Shown here piece after piece: positions 1-7,710 of a stretch of 64,000 nucleotides of DNA (position 1 is its first letter; every line of letters begins with the position of its first letter). The notes under the pieces were generated by a model. That model had not been told where the DNA came from. It saw only the letters and a program-made list of their open reading frames with translations, and searched no databases. Both the position numbers and the translations under genes were made by a program. The DNA is from WSZJ01 sp964590435 (lineage in GTDB: Bacteria > Planctomycetota > MHYJ01 > WSZJ01): assembly GCA_964590435.1 (NCBI GenBank), contig CAZPWT010000040.1:74681-138680 (forward strand). Direction: 5' to 3'.

Positions 1-1
1 C

Positions 2-145
2 CCGGACTGGCGGGCGAAACAGTGCGCCGAGCTACGGACGATGGTCACAGCTATCGGGAGAATGTCGGACTCGATGACCCTTACCGATGAACAGAAGGCG
101 AAGCTCAAGGCGTGGTCCGAGATTTACAGCTGGCGGGAGCGCTAG
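2..145 (+). CDS. C-terminal tail of an unidentified protein (cut by window start)
   Basis: The frame starting at base 2 is open from the window edge to a TAG at 143–145 and gives 47 residues rich in charged and helical residues (for example TLTDEQKAKLKAW). Composition looks like genuine coding sequence ending in SWRER. The rest of the gene lies upstream of the window, so no family can be named. It runs directly into the fdhD-like remnant that follows, so this may itself be part of a rearranged junction. Confidence 0.5.
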   Translation, partial: PDWRAKQCAELRTMVTAIGRMSDSMTLTDEQKAKLKAWSEIYSWRER

Positions 146-147
146 GC

Positions 148-294
148 GCCAGCGCGCATCTCCTGTTCTCGTCGCCGCCGTCGCTCGCGGTGGACCTCGC
201 AGAGCGCGCGGGGATCGCGCTTGTGGGGTTTGCGTCGGGAAAGAAGTTCAACGTCTATGCCCACTCAGAACGGGTGGGGTTCGGGAGTCGGTAA
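148..294 (+). pseudogene. fdhD C-terminal remnant
   Basis: The frame ending in TAA at 292–294 encodes residues that closely resemble the C-terminus of FdhD, the sulfurtransferase/chaperone needed for molybdenum formate dehydrogenase: SPPSLAVDLAERAGIALVGF, then SGKKFNVYAHSERVGF. FdhD proteins are about 260–280 residues long, and only the last 45–50 are here. No N-terminal part with the conserved Cys motif lies upstream; that space holds the end of a different gene in another frame. I read this as a truncated fossil left by deletion or rearrangement. A short in-frame ATG at 112 lies inside the preceding gene and is unlikely to be used. Confidence 0.6.
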
Positions 295-346
295 CCGGTC
301 CGATTTCCACCTGAACCCTTGCCCTTCGCAATCGTTGAATGAACTC

Positions 347-1405
347 ATGCAGATCTGGTTGCGCCTGTTCGCCGCGATCCTCCTCGCGGCCTCTCCCGCG
401 GCGGCCGACGTGTACCGCACGACGGACGGCGGCAAATCCTGGGTGGCCCGCGGGCCGAAGGACTACGTCGTCAGCCGGCTGACCGCGGACCCGAAAGACC
501 CGGCCGTGGCGTGGGTCGTCGCGCAACCCACCGCGGCCGTCCTTCCGCCCGGCGAGAACCCGAAGTTCGCTTCGCCCGTCCTGCTCCGCACGGCGGACGG
601 CGGCCAGAAGTGGGAGAAGATCGCCTCATACAAGGGCCCCGATCCACTGTGCGTCGCCATCGACCCCGCGAATTCCGACACGATCCTGGTCGGCGGCTGG
701 TTCGGGTCGATCAGCCGCTCCATCGACGCCGGACAGACGTGGGAGAAACTCCCGGTCGGGGACTTCGACTCGTCGCCGCAATCGTTCCGGGAGAACACCT
801 CCTGCAACGTCAGCTCGCTCGCGATGCGCGGGGAGAGAATCCTCGCGGGTTTCGAGCGCGCCGGAAGCGGCTTCCTCGCGCTCAGCGAGGACTCCGGCAA
901 GACGTGGCTCCGGATTCTCCAGGATGGATGCTTCTCGTGCGTGCTCTTCGGGGACCGCATCCTCGCGTACACCAGGGGATGGGACCTCGTGCAGTCGTCC
1001 GACGGAGGCAAGACCTGGAGCAAGCTCCGCACGGTTCACTGCCGTCATGACTGCCAGGAGGGAACGTTCGCCCTGTCTCCTGACGGGAAGGAGGTCGTCT
1101 TCGCACGCCGTGACGAAACGATCGCGTGCCTCGCAGGGGAGGACTGGAAACCCTGGAAGTCACCCGCGGCGGACGAGTGCCTGAAACAGGTTCTGCTCCT
1201 CGGCAAGGAAGCGCTGGCCCTGGTCCGGCAGGGCGCGACCGAGGAACACAAAGGACATCAGCACTTCCGCGCGGGCGACGAGGTGCTGTTGAAAGCACGA
1301 GATGCTTCGGGCGAATGGAGCGCCCGGACGCTTCCGGAGGATTGCGTGCCGGAATCTCTCGTGCGCGCCGGCGACGGCGGCGCCGTGTGGCTGCTGACGA
1401 AGTAG
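347..1405 (+). CDS. Secreted BNR/sortilin-like repeat protein
   Basis: A 352-residue exported protein. The ATG at 347 gives a clean Sec signal peptide (MQIWLRLFAAILLAASPAAA) followed by mature sequence; the longer open frame upstream lacks coding character. At least four BNR/Asp-box-like motifs of the form S/T-x-D-x-G-x-T/S-W occur (TTDGGKSW, SIDAGQTWEKL, SEDSGKTWLRI, SSDGGKTWSKL). Such motifs mark beta-propellers of the YCF48/sortilin/sialidase fold. No sialidase catalytic residues were recognised, so a non-enzymatic or binding propeller in the periplasm or at the surface is the safest reading. Followed by a convergent small membrane gene. Confidence 0.7.
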   Translation: MQIWLRLFAAILLAASPAAADVYRTTDGGKSWVARGPKDYVVSRLTADPKDPAVAWVVAQPTAAVLPPGENPKFASPVLLRTADGGQKWEKIASYKGPDPLCVAIDPANSDTILVGGWFGSISRSIDAGQTWEKLPVGDFDSSPQSFRENTSCNVSSLAMRGERILAGFERAGSGFLALSEDSGKTWLRILQDGCFSCVLFGDRILAYTRGWDLVQSSDGGKTWSKLRTVHCRHDCQEGTFALSPDGKEVVFARRDETIACLAGEDWKPWKSPAADECLKQVLLLGKEALALVRQGATEEHKGHQHFRAGDEVLLKARDASGEWSARTLPEDCVPESLVRAGDGGAVWLLTK

Positions 1406-1437
1406 ATCGCCGGGAGAGGCCAACTTTCGTGCCACGC

Positions 1438-1812
1438 TCAGCAGGCGCCGCCGCCCTTGGCGAATTCGGCCCACATCAACCAGTAACCCACGAAGAGCAC
1501 CTGCAGGATGCCTGAAATCGTCAGCCACGTGACGGGAACCGGCGAGTGAAGCGCTTTCCGGAAGACAAGGCCAACCGCGAACGGTGCGATGAGCGCGGAA
1601 ACGAAGATGGCTTCCATGTAGTAGGCTAAGACGATGCTGTCGTCGCGCTCGAAGAGCCGGAAGACCGGATTCGGTGGATCGGCCATGTGCCAGAGGATTG
1701 CGGTGGCGAGGGACGGCAGCAACGTGGTGAGCGCGCAGGAAACGAGAAGAAGGACTCTCCGCGGCCCGGAGGACGATGGCTCGCTGCGGATGTCGGCAGA
1801 TTCGCTGGCCAT
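1438..1812 (-). CDS. Small multi-pass membrane protein
   Basis: A 124-residue protein starting at ATG 1812. Three hydrophobic segments are visible: about residues 20–43 (VLLLVSCALTTLLPSLATAI), 63–84 and 93–116. The N-terminus is polar (about 18 residues), as in an inner-membrane protein without a cleaved signal. No family was recognised. It is convergent with the BNR gene, with a 32-base gap, and stands alone on this strand. A real gene seems likely because the membrane topology is regular and the composition differs from its antisense frames. Confidence 0.6.
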   Translation of the reverse strand: MASESADIRSEPSSSGPRRVLLLVSCALTTLLPSLATAILWHMADPPNPVFRLFERDDSIVLAYYMEAIFVSALIAPFAVGLVFRKALHSPVPVTWLTISGILQVLFVGYWLMWAEFAKGGGAC

Positions 1813-1889
1813 CCCGTTATTGTAGGGTTCGAGCCACTCGTGACGACGGGGCTTCTTTCGATCAGCGGCGCCAGGCCTGGAGTTTCCTG

Positions 1890-2093
1890 AAGGGGGGCGG
1901 CGCGCGCCGCGACCGCGGGTACTACTGGACGCACGTCGGCGCGGATCTCGACGGGCTGTTCGAGAAGTACCGCAGGGCGGGCGCGGAGATCGTCAGCCCG
2001 CCGGAGGACAGGCCGTGGGGGCTCCGCGATTTCCGGCTGCGCGATCCCGACGGGCACCTGCACTGCTTCGCGGCGGAGATCGGGACGAAGTAG
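1890..2093 (+). pseudogene. VOC/glyoxalase-like C-terminal remnant
   Basis: The frame ending in TAG at 2091–2093 encodes a half-module of the vicinal-oxygen-chelate fold: YYWTHVGADLDGLFEKYRRA, then AEIVSPPEDRPWG and FRLRDPDGHLHCFAAEIG. The signature 'W-G-x-R-D-F-x-x-x-D-P-D-G-H' with a terminal strand is typical of the second half of glyoxalase/bleomycin-resistance-like proteins, normally about 120–130 residues. Upstream residues in the same frame are Arg-rich and look non-coding, and part of that stretch overlaps the opposite-strand membrane gene. I conclude that the N-terminal half is gone. Confidence 0.55.
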
Positions 2094-2126
2094 ACTGGCG
2101 ATCTCCCTCTGCTCCCCGGAGTTCGC

Positions 2127-3731
2127 ATGAGTCGATTCCTTCCCGCCGCGCTCGCCGCCGCCGCCGCTTCGTCCCTCGCCCTCGCCGAAGACGCCGCTTC
2201 CACCGCGATGCTCCGCAACACGGGCGGGCCGGTGATCGAGATCGTGGGGCCGGGCGGTGAAGCGCTCGGGCGGGTGGTTTCGCCGGGGTGGAGCCTGGCT
2301 CTTTCCGAAGGCCGCCCGCAGATCAGCGCCATCTCCGCAAACCAGGCGCTCGTCGTCTGGTACGGGCCTGGCGGGGCGGCGGTTTCGATCGTCGAATCCT
2401 CCGGCGGGGCGCTCCGCGAAGTCTGGAGCGACGCGTTCGAGCCGGGGTGGACGATCCATGCGGCGCGCGACTTCAACAAGGACGGGCGGCCGGATTTCCT
2501 GATGCTCAAGACCGCGGGCGAGGGGGACGAGCGGTCGTTCTCCTGCGCGATCGCCGTCTGGGACAGGCAGAAGGGGATCGACGTGGTCACCGACCCGGTG
2601 ACGATCGTCCCGCAATGCCGCGGCGCGTATTTCACGACCGGCGACATGGACGGCGACGGCGCCGCCGACGTCGTCTTCCACAGCTTCGACTACGGCGGGT
2701 CGTTCGAGACGAACCTCTGCATGCTCAAGGGGCACGGCGACGGGACCGTCGACGCCGCGCCGAAGAAGGTGGTGATGCTCACGAGCCCTCACGCCGCCTC
2801 CAGCCCGGTCCTCGAGGACCTCGACGGCGACGGCGACCTCGACGTGTTCCTGCCGCCGGACGACGACGTGTCCGACGAAGGTCAGTGCTACGTCGCGTTC
2901 AACAAGGGCGACGGCCAGATGGAGAACCTCAAGGAGTCCGTGGACCTGAACCCCGCGAACGAAGGCGACACCGCGGACACCTTCATCGCGACCGCTTCCA
3001 TGGCCGACGTGGACCATGACGGGAAGCTCGACCTGGTCGCGCGATGCGATTTCATCGAAGCGAAGACCTGGGAGATCCGCGTTCACCGCGGCCAGGGCGG
3101 CGGGCAGTTCGAGGAGAAGGGGCAGGTGCTCGCTTCCGGGGAGTACGCGACAGCCGCGCAGCCCGCGCTCGCCTGGATCGGCTGGCCCGGGCGGGACGCG
3201 CAGCCGGCGGCCGAGGAGCCCCCCGCGAAGAAGGTGATGGAGGCATGGTGGACGGCTCTCGGCTCCACGAAACCTCGTGAAGCGGCCCGCGCGATGGGAT
3301 CGTTCCTGAGGGCCGGGGCCGCGGCGGCGCCGTTCCTCGTCGAGCACGTTCCCGCCGGCGCGAAACTGGACGAAGATCGCATCGCGGCTCTCCTCCGCGA
3401 TCTCGACGCCGACGACTTCGCGGTGCGCGAGAAAGCCAGCGCCGCCCTTCTCGGGATGGCGGATGTCGCGGAGCCGCTCCTGAAGGCGGCCATGGCCGAA
3501 ACAAGTTCCGCCGAGGTCAAGGCGCGGTTGCGCGAGATCCTCGAGAACCCGCCTGCAGGCAAGCTGTCCGACCTGAAGCCCGAGGACCACGCGATGCTCC
3601 GCCTGCTGGCGCTTCTCGAGGCCCTCGATACGCCCGAGGCCCGCGAAGCGATGGCCCGGCTGGTGAACCCGAACGTCTCCCTCGCGCTCCGGACGGCGGC
3701 GGGCGAGGCGGTCCGGCGGCAGAAACGATAA
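2127..3731 (+). CDS. Secreted FG-GAP/VCBS-repeat protein with helical C-terminus
   Basis: A 534-residue protein with a Sec signal peptide (about residues 1–20, ending LALAEDA). Calcium-binding FG-GAP/VCBS loops are spaced along a propeller: DFNKDGRPDF (about 115), DMDGDGAADVV (about 174), DLDGDGDLDV (about 232) and DVDHDGKLDL (about 294). After about residue 370 the protein changes to an alpha-helical, charged region with HEAT-like character (DDFAVREKASAALLGMADVAEPLL). This C-terminal style recurs in other exported proteins of this lineage. Integrin-like propellers usually mediate binding, and no catalytic motif is seen. Acts outside the cytoplasm. Confidence 0.75.
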   Translation: MSRFLPAALAAAAASSLALAEDAASTAMLRNTGGPVIEIVGPGGEALGRVVSPGWSLALSEGRPQISAISANQALVVWYGPGGAAVSIVESSGGALREVWSDAFEPGWTIHAARDFNKDGRPDFLMLKTAGEGDERSFSCAIAVWDRQKGIDVVTDPVTIVPQCRGAYFTTGDMDGDGAADVVFHSFDYGGSFETNLCMLKGHGDGTVDAAPKKVVMLTSPHAASSPVLEDLDGDGDLDVFLPPDDDVSDEGQCYVAFNKGDGQMENLKESVDLNPANEGDTADTFIATASMADVDHDGKLDLVARCDFIEAKTWEIRVHRGQGGGQFEEKGQVLASGEYATAAQPALAWIGWPGRDAQPAAEEPPAKKVMEAWWTALGSTKPREAARAMGSFLRAGAAAAPFLVEHVPAGAKLDEDRIAALLRDLDADDFAVREKASAALLGMADVAEPLLKAAMAETSSAEVKARLREILENPPAGKLSDLKPEDHAMLRLLALLEALDTPEAREAMARLVNPNVSLALRTAAGEAVRRQKR

Positions 3732-3755
3732 GCGGGGCCGAGCCTGGCCCAACCC

Positions 3756-3905
3756 TCACGCGCGGAATGGCTCAATCCCGGCGGCGCCGCAGGCGTCGCG
3801 CAGGAGAGCGTGGCGGAAGAGATAAGCGATCTCGGCGTTCACGGACGCATGGTAGTCAAGGGCCGCTTCGCAGCAGAAGACCGGATGGGCTGGTGTCGCG
3901 GGCGG
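3756..3905 (-). pseudogene. C-terminal remnant of a large ATPase/TPR regulator
   Basis: On the minus strand a short coding-like stretch ends at 3756: HPVFCCEAALDYHASVNAEI, then AYLFRHALLRDACG. The segment 'N-A-E-I-A-Y-L-F-R-H-A-L-L-R-D-A' resembles a motif I associate with STAND/adenylate-cyclase-like TPR proteins; this is from memory and uncertain. Upstream in the frame the sequence becomes Arg/Pro-rich and runs antisense through the downstream kinase tail, so the rest of the gene is missing. It occupies the otherwise empty 196-base space between two convergent genes. Confidence 0.35.
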
Positions 3906-3927
3906 CAGGGCAAACGTCCTTCGCGCC

Positions 3928-5082
3928 TCAGTTCTGTCGCTTCCGCCGCGGCGCGAATCGCGGGCGCGCCTCGGGTGCCGGCGCGGGCGCCGGCGTGGCC
4001 GGCGGAACCGGGGGCGCGGTGGCCGCGTGCCAGTGGGCCCAGGCGCAGTGCTCGAGCGCCGTGGCGAAGTCGCCGGGGGTGGCGAAGCGCCGCGCGCGGT
4101 CCTTCTGCAGGGCGCAGGCGATGGCGTTCGACGTCGCAACCGAAACGGCGGGGTTCACGGCGCACGCCGCGAGCGGGGCTTCGTGGATGTGCCGCGACAG
4201 GACGTCCGCGACGGTGCCGCCGGGGAACGGAGTGGAGCCGGTGAGCATCTGGAAGAGCGTGACGCCGAGGGAGTAGATGTCGCTTCGGATGTCCACGTCG
4301 CTGGAACCGCGGGCCTGTTCCGGGGACATGTACGCGGGAGTGCCGTTGAGCACGCCGCCGGCGCCGGTGCCGCTGGGAATGGCCAGCCCCAGGTCCGCGA
4401 GCTTCGCCGCGCCGCTGCGCGCGAGGAGGATGTTCCCGGGCTTGACGTCGCGGTGGACGAGGGCGTTCTCGTGGGCGTGCTGGAGCGCGCGGGCGACCTG
4501 GCCGCCGATCGTCAGGCAGGTGCGCTCGTCGAGCGGCACGCGCGGCTGGAGGACCTGGCTCAGCGGCGGTCCCTCCACGAGCTCCATCACGAAGTAGTGC
4601 ACGCCGCCCGAGCAGCCGACGTCGATCCCCTGCACGACGTTCGGGTGCGACAGCCGCGCCACGATCCGGGCCTCGCGGACGAACCGCGCGACGACGGCCG
4701 GGTCTTCCGCCAGCCGCGGGTGGAGGATCTTGATCGCGACGACGCGGTCCATCGAGATCTGCACCGCGCGCAGCACGCGGCCGGACTGCCCTCTCCCGAT
4801 TTCCTTCTCCAGCCGGTACCCCGGGATCTCCAGCGCCGTCTCCACGTCCGTCTGGATCTTCGCGACGACCGCCGCCTGCGCGGCCGAAATCCACTTCTTC
4901 GAGACGAGGAACTCCCCCAGCTTCACCGCGGCGGTCCCGTTCGCCTGGAGATCGCGCTGAAGGGCCAGCGCTTCCTGCAGCCGCTGCTTCGAGATGAACC
5001 CGAGGCGGACGGCGATGGCGCCGAACTGCCCTTCCGGGGGCGGGGCGGCGGGCTTGCCCTGGGGGCCGGGCGCCGGGTTCAT
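3928..5082 (-). CDS. Soluble Ser/Thr protein kinase with N-terminal MshEN-like domain
   Basis: A Hanks-type kinase of 384 residues from ATG 5082. The N-terminal 80 residues (FGAIAVRLGFISKQRLQEAL, then KLGEFLVSKKWIS) resemble the 'low-threshold, learn Q' helical module found at the N-terminus of type II secretion ATPases. Kinase features: glycine loop IGRGQSGRV (95–103), ATP-binding Lys118 (VAIKIL), HRDVKPGN with catalytic Asp212, DLG in place of DFG (230–232), and the activation segment GTPAYMSPEQ. After residue 350 the tail is Ala/Pro-rich with a basic end. No transmembrane helix is apparent, unlike the two giant kinases downstream, so it probably acts in the cytoplasm. Divergent from the radical SAM gene, 183 bases away. 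Longer upstream starts exist but add Arg-rich, non-coding-like residues. Confidence 0.85.
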   Translation of the reverse strand: MNPAPGPQGKPAAPPPEGQFGAIAVRLGFISKQRLQEALALQRDLQANGTAAVKLGEFLVSKKWISAAQAAVVAKIQTDVETALEIPGYRLEKEIGRGQSGRVLRAVQISMDRVVAIKILHPRLAEDPAVVARFVREARIVARLSHPNVVQGIDVGCSGGVHYFVMELVEGPPLSQVLQPRVPLDERTCLTIGGQVARALQHAHENALVHRDVKPGNILLARSGAAKLADLGLAIPSGTGAGGVLNGTPAYMSPEQARGSSDVDIRSDIYSLGVTLFQMLTGSTPFPGGTVADVLSRHIHEAPLAACAVNPAVSVATSNAIACALQKDRARRFATPGDFATALEHCAWAHWHAATAPPVPPATPAPAPAPEARPRFAPRRKRQN

Positions 5083-5265
5083 TCGGGTCGAGTCTCCGTC
5101 GAGGCGGCGATCGGGTGGCCTTCCGAAACCCGGGAAGTTCCGCGCCGCGGGGACGAACTGTACCGGGAAGTCCTGCCGGGGTCGAGCGCGCACCCGAGCG
5201 GTTTCTGCGAACTTCCGGCCGCGCGCGGCGTCTATACAGTGGATTCAACGAACGGAGACGGCCCG

Positions 5266-6372
5266 ATGAACCTCACGCTGGTCCTGACGCACGACTGCAA
5301 CCTGCGGTGCCGCTACTGCTACGCCGGCAAGAAATTCGGGCGGGCGATGTCGTGGGACGTGGCGAAGCGCTCGCTGGACTTGGCGTTTGCGGAGCCCGGG
5401 GCGTGGATGGACCTGGCGTACTTCGGCGGGGAGCCGTTGATCGAGTTCGAGCTGCTGAAGCGGGCCCTGTCGTATGCGAAGGAGCAAGCCGCGGCGCGCG
5501 GCATCCTGCTGCGCCCGCAGCTCACCACGAACGGCACGATGCTCACGGACGAGGTGGTTGACTTCCTCGCCGCGGAGAATTTCCTCGTCGGCGTCAGCGT
5601 GGACGGCTGCCGTGAAGCGCACGAGGCGACGCGCCCGGGTTGCGGCGGCGCGAGCTCGTTCGACGCCGTCGTGGCGGGGCTCGACCGCGTCCTCGCGAAG
5701 AAGGTCCGCATGGAGGCGATCGCCGTCGTGGACCCCGCGAACGTCCGGTGGCTCGCGCAATCCGTCGCGTTCCTCGCCGACCGCCGCATCCCGAAGATCA
5801 CCGTCAATCCGAACTTCCTCGGCAAATGGACCGACGCCGCGCTGGAAGAAATGGAGCGGCAGTACGCGCTCGTCGCCGACGACTACGTCGCGCGCTACCG
5901 CGCCGGCCGCCCGATGTGGGTCAACGTCATCGACGGGAAGATCATCACCCGCCTGAAGAAGGGCTTCTGCGCGGGCGACCGCTGCGGCTTCGGCGTCCGC
6001 GAGGTCGCCGTCGCCCCCAGCGGCAACCTCTACCCGTGCGAGCGCCTCGTGAGCGAGGACACCGACGCGGCGATCCAGATGGGCAACGTGTTCGACGGCA
6101 TCGACCGCGCGAAGCAGGACCGCTACCGCCGCGAAACCGGGAACTCCGACCCCGAGTGCGCCAAGTGCGCCTACCGGGCCCGCTGCATGAACTGGTGCGC
6201 GTGCACCAACTACGCCCTCACCGGCAGCATCGACCGCGCCGGCGGACTCGTCTGCTGGCACGAGCAGCTCGCGATCCGCGAAGCCGACCGCGCCGCAGCG
6301 CTTCTGTTCGAAGCCGCCCAGCCGCAATTCCTGAAACAGCAGTACCACGTGGAGGCCACGCCATGCGCCTGA
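5266..6372 (+). CDS. Radical SAM/SPASM peptide-modifying enzyme
   Basis: A 368-residue radical SAM enzyme. The core motif CNLRCRYC places the [4Fe-4S]/SAM cysteines at 11, 15 and 18, and GGEP is at 54–57. The C-terminal SPASM domain is complete: C240 (with C235), a GNLYPC segment ending in C258, then C298-x2-C301-x5-C307-x3-C311, and C330, enough to hold two auxiliary clusters. Enzymes of this class (anaerobic sulfatase maturases, PqqE, AlbA, cyclophane-forming maturases) modify side chains of peptides or proteins. The start at 5266 puts the SAM motif at residue 11, as usual. The stop codon lies inside the next gene, which starts 10 bases earlier, implying translational coupling and making that gene the likely substrate. 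No sulfatase gene is visible in the window. Confidence 0.85.
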   Translation: MNLTLVLTHDCNLRCRYCYAGKKFGRAMSWDVAKRSLDLAFAEPGAWMDLAYFGGEPLIEFELLKRALSYAKEQAAARGILLRPQLTTNGTMLTDEVVDFLAAENFLVGVSVDGCREAHEATRPGCGGASSFDAVVAGLDRVLAKKVRMEAIAVVDPANVRWLAQSVAFLADRRIPKITVNPNFLGKWTDAALEEMERQYALVADDYVARYRAGRPMWVNVIDGKIITRLKKGFCAGDRCGFGVREVAVAPSGNLYPCERLVSEDTDAAIQMGNVFDGIDRAKQDRYRRETGNSDPECAKCAYRARCMNWCACTNYALTGSIDRAGGLVCWHEQLAIREADRAAALLFEAAQPQFLKQQYHVEATPCA

Positions 6373-6779
6373 AACCCGTCGAGAACTCCCCCGAGCCCGA
6401 TTACCCCGACTACGACAAGTTCCACCACGACCGCCGCGAGTTTTTGGCCCGCATGGGCGCAATCGCGGGAGCGCTTCTCGCCGGCGCCGGCCTCGCGGGT
6501 TGCGGAAAGGAGGAATCCGGGCGCGAGGGGCCCCAGCATCTGGGCGGCGTGATCGCACCGCCGGAGCCCCCGCAGCCGCAGCCTCCTCCGCTCGAGCCGA
6601 AACCGGTCCGGCCGGAGCCGCCCGGGGAGCACCTGCGCGGAGAGGTCGCCACGCCCGATCCGATCCCCGAACCGCCGGAGCCGCACATCGCAGGAGGCCT
6701 GAGGGCGCCGTGCCCGCCGGGGGAAGAGGAGAAGATCGTGGAACCGGCGCCGCCCGAAACCCCGGAGCCGCCGAGATAG
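6363..6779 (+). CDS. Tat-signal, proline-rich lipoprotein; candidate radical SAM substrate
   Basis: A 138-residue protein whose ATG overlaps the end of the radical SAM gene. The N-terminus carries a twin-arginine motif (DRREFLARMG, Arg24–Arg25), a hydrophobic stretch and a lipobox LAGC with Cys47, so it should be exported folded by Tat and lipid-anchored. The mature part is about one third proline. It contains three related units: H59-LGGVIAP, H90-LRGEVATP and H108-IAGGLRAP, each followed by a PEPP-like run. There is one Cys in the mature region (about 117). No known domain is recognised. Tat export fits a protein that must be modified by an oxygen-sensitive cytosolic enzyme before export. 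The function is inferred from context only. Confidence 0.65.
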   Translation: MRLKPVENSPEPDYPDYDKFHHDRREFLARMGAIAGALLAGAGLAGCGKEESGREGPQHLGGVIAPPEPPQPQPPPLEPKPVRPEPPGEHLRGEVATPDPIPEPPEPHIAGGLRAPCPPGEEEKIVEPAPPETPEPPR

Positions 6780-6822
6780 CGAGCGGTTCCCGGCCGGGAC
6801 AGGGGAACTCCCTCCAATTCAA

Positions 6823-7039
6823 TCACGAGACCCACCACCCCTTCGCGGCCGGCCGCGAAAGCCGGTCGAGCTCGCGCAGGATTTCCTCGATCGTTGCTGA
6901 GCCTTGGCCTGCCGGGTCCCCGCCCAGCTCGTCCCGGAGCCTCTCCAGGGCGGCTCTCAGCCTCCCCGCATAGCCGGGGGCCTGGCTGCCGCCAGAAGCG
7001 CCAACAGGACGCCGCTCAGAAATCGCGGAATCTCCAAGT
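6823..7039 (-). pseudogene. Disrupted short ORF in intergenic region
   Basis: The 310-base space between the lipoprotein and the C39-like gene holds a minus-strand frame ending in TGA at 6823–6825. It encodes an amphipathic segment (LRAALERLRDELGG, then ATIEEILRELDRLSRP). The frame is open back to about 7039 but has no ATG or GTG start. A second minus frame just upstream reads FLSGVLLALLAAARPP, a membrane-helix-like stretch, and would join this one through a frameshift near 6975. I read this as a small gene broken by an indel, or chance coding in GC-rich DNA. No other feature was seen in this gap. Confidence 0.25.
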
Positions 7040-7089
7040 CCAGGTCAATCGGGAACTGATCTGTCCATGGAACCCAACTGGAGACTCTC

Positions 7090-7701
7090 GTGAGAATATC
7101 ACCCGCACTTGGCATCGCCGCGATGGCTCTCCTCGCGGGCTGTTCTTCACCACCCCCGCGAAGCGGGGCTCTGGATGACATCCGCGTCCTCTCCGCGGAC
7201 GCCATCGTCCTGCCCGTCGCATTCGAGGGCCAATCGACGCCGAATCTGTGCGGGGTCTCCGCGCTTGAGATGCTGACCCGGTACCACGGCGTGTTGCTCC
7301 GGAAGGGGATTACCGAGGAGCTGCGCTCGCAGGCGACCGCGGCCGAGGGATTGCAGGCCGGAGCGCTGGAAGACGCCCTGACGCAGGCGGGCTACGACGT
7401 CGCGCTCTTCACGGGCGCCCTTGGAGAGGAAACCAACGGGTTGACTCGCCAATTGCGGCTTGGACGCCCGGTCATCGTGCTTCTCGGACTGGGAGAGGAA
7501 GGACCTGGCCATTACGTCCTCGTGACCGGATTCGATCCTGTGCGGAGCCTGATCGTCGTTCTGGATCCGCGGCGCGGCCTTCTTGCGGTTCCGGAGGCTG
7601 AGTTCGACCGGAAGTGGAGCGAAATGAGGCGGCTGACCCTGCTCGCGGTTCCGGGGACGGTCCCCGCTGCCGGGACGACAGGAGTTGCGGAAGCGAAATA
7701 G
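7090..7701 (+). CDS. C39-like cysteine peptidase lipoprotein (PA2778-like)
   Basis: A 203-residue protein starting at GTG 7090, with a lipoprotein signal (LLAGCSS, lipid-modified Cys18). The mature part has the papain-like C39 pattern: NLCGVSALEML with Cys54, GHYVLVTGF with His141, and DPRRG with Asp159, preceded by the usual RQLRLGRPVIVLL strand. C39-like domains process peptides or, in stand-alone lipoproteins of the Pseudomonas PA2778 type, have an unknown periplasmic role. The next gene starts 9 bases after the stop with a Shine–Dalgarno (GGAGG) overlapping the stop codon, so the two form an operon. No ABC transporter is nearby, which argues against a classical bacteriocin exporter. Confidence 0.7.
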   Translation: MRISPALGIAAMALLAGCSSPPPRSGALDDIRVLSADAIVLPVAFEGQSTPNLCGVSALEMLTRYHGVLLRKGITEELRSQATAAEGLQAGALEDALTQAGYDVALFTGALGEETNGLTRQLRLGRPVIVLLGLGEEGPGHYVLVTGFDPVRSLIVVLDPRRGLLAVPEAEFDRKWSEMRRLTLLAVPGTVPAAGTTGVAEAK

Positions 7702-7710
7702 GAGGTCGCG

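Noticed and set aside
1815..1840. TΨC-like GGTTCGAGCC motif suggesting a tRNA
   Set aside because: No acceptor, D or anticodon arms can be folded around it.
5266..6372. Anaerobic sulfatase maturase
   Set aside because: Motifs are compatible, but no sulfatase gene lies in the window and the coupled gene is a repeat lipoprotein; left as an alternative only.
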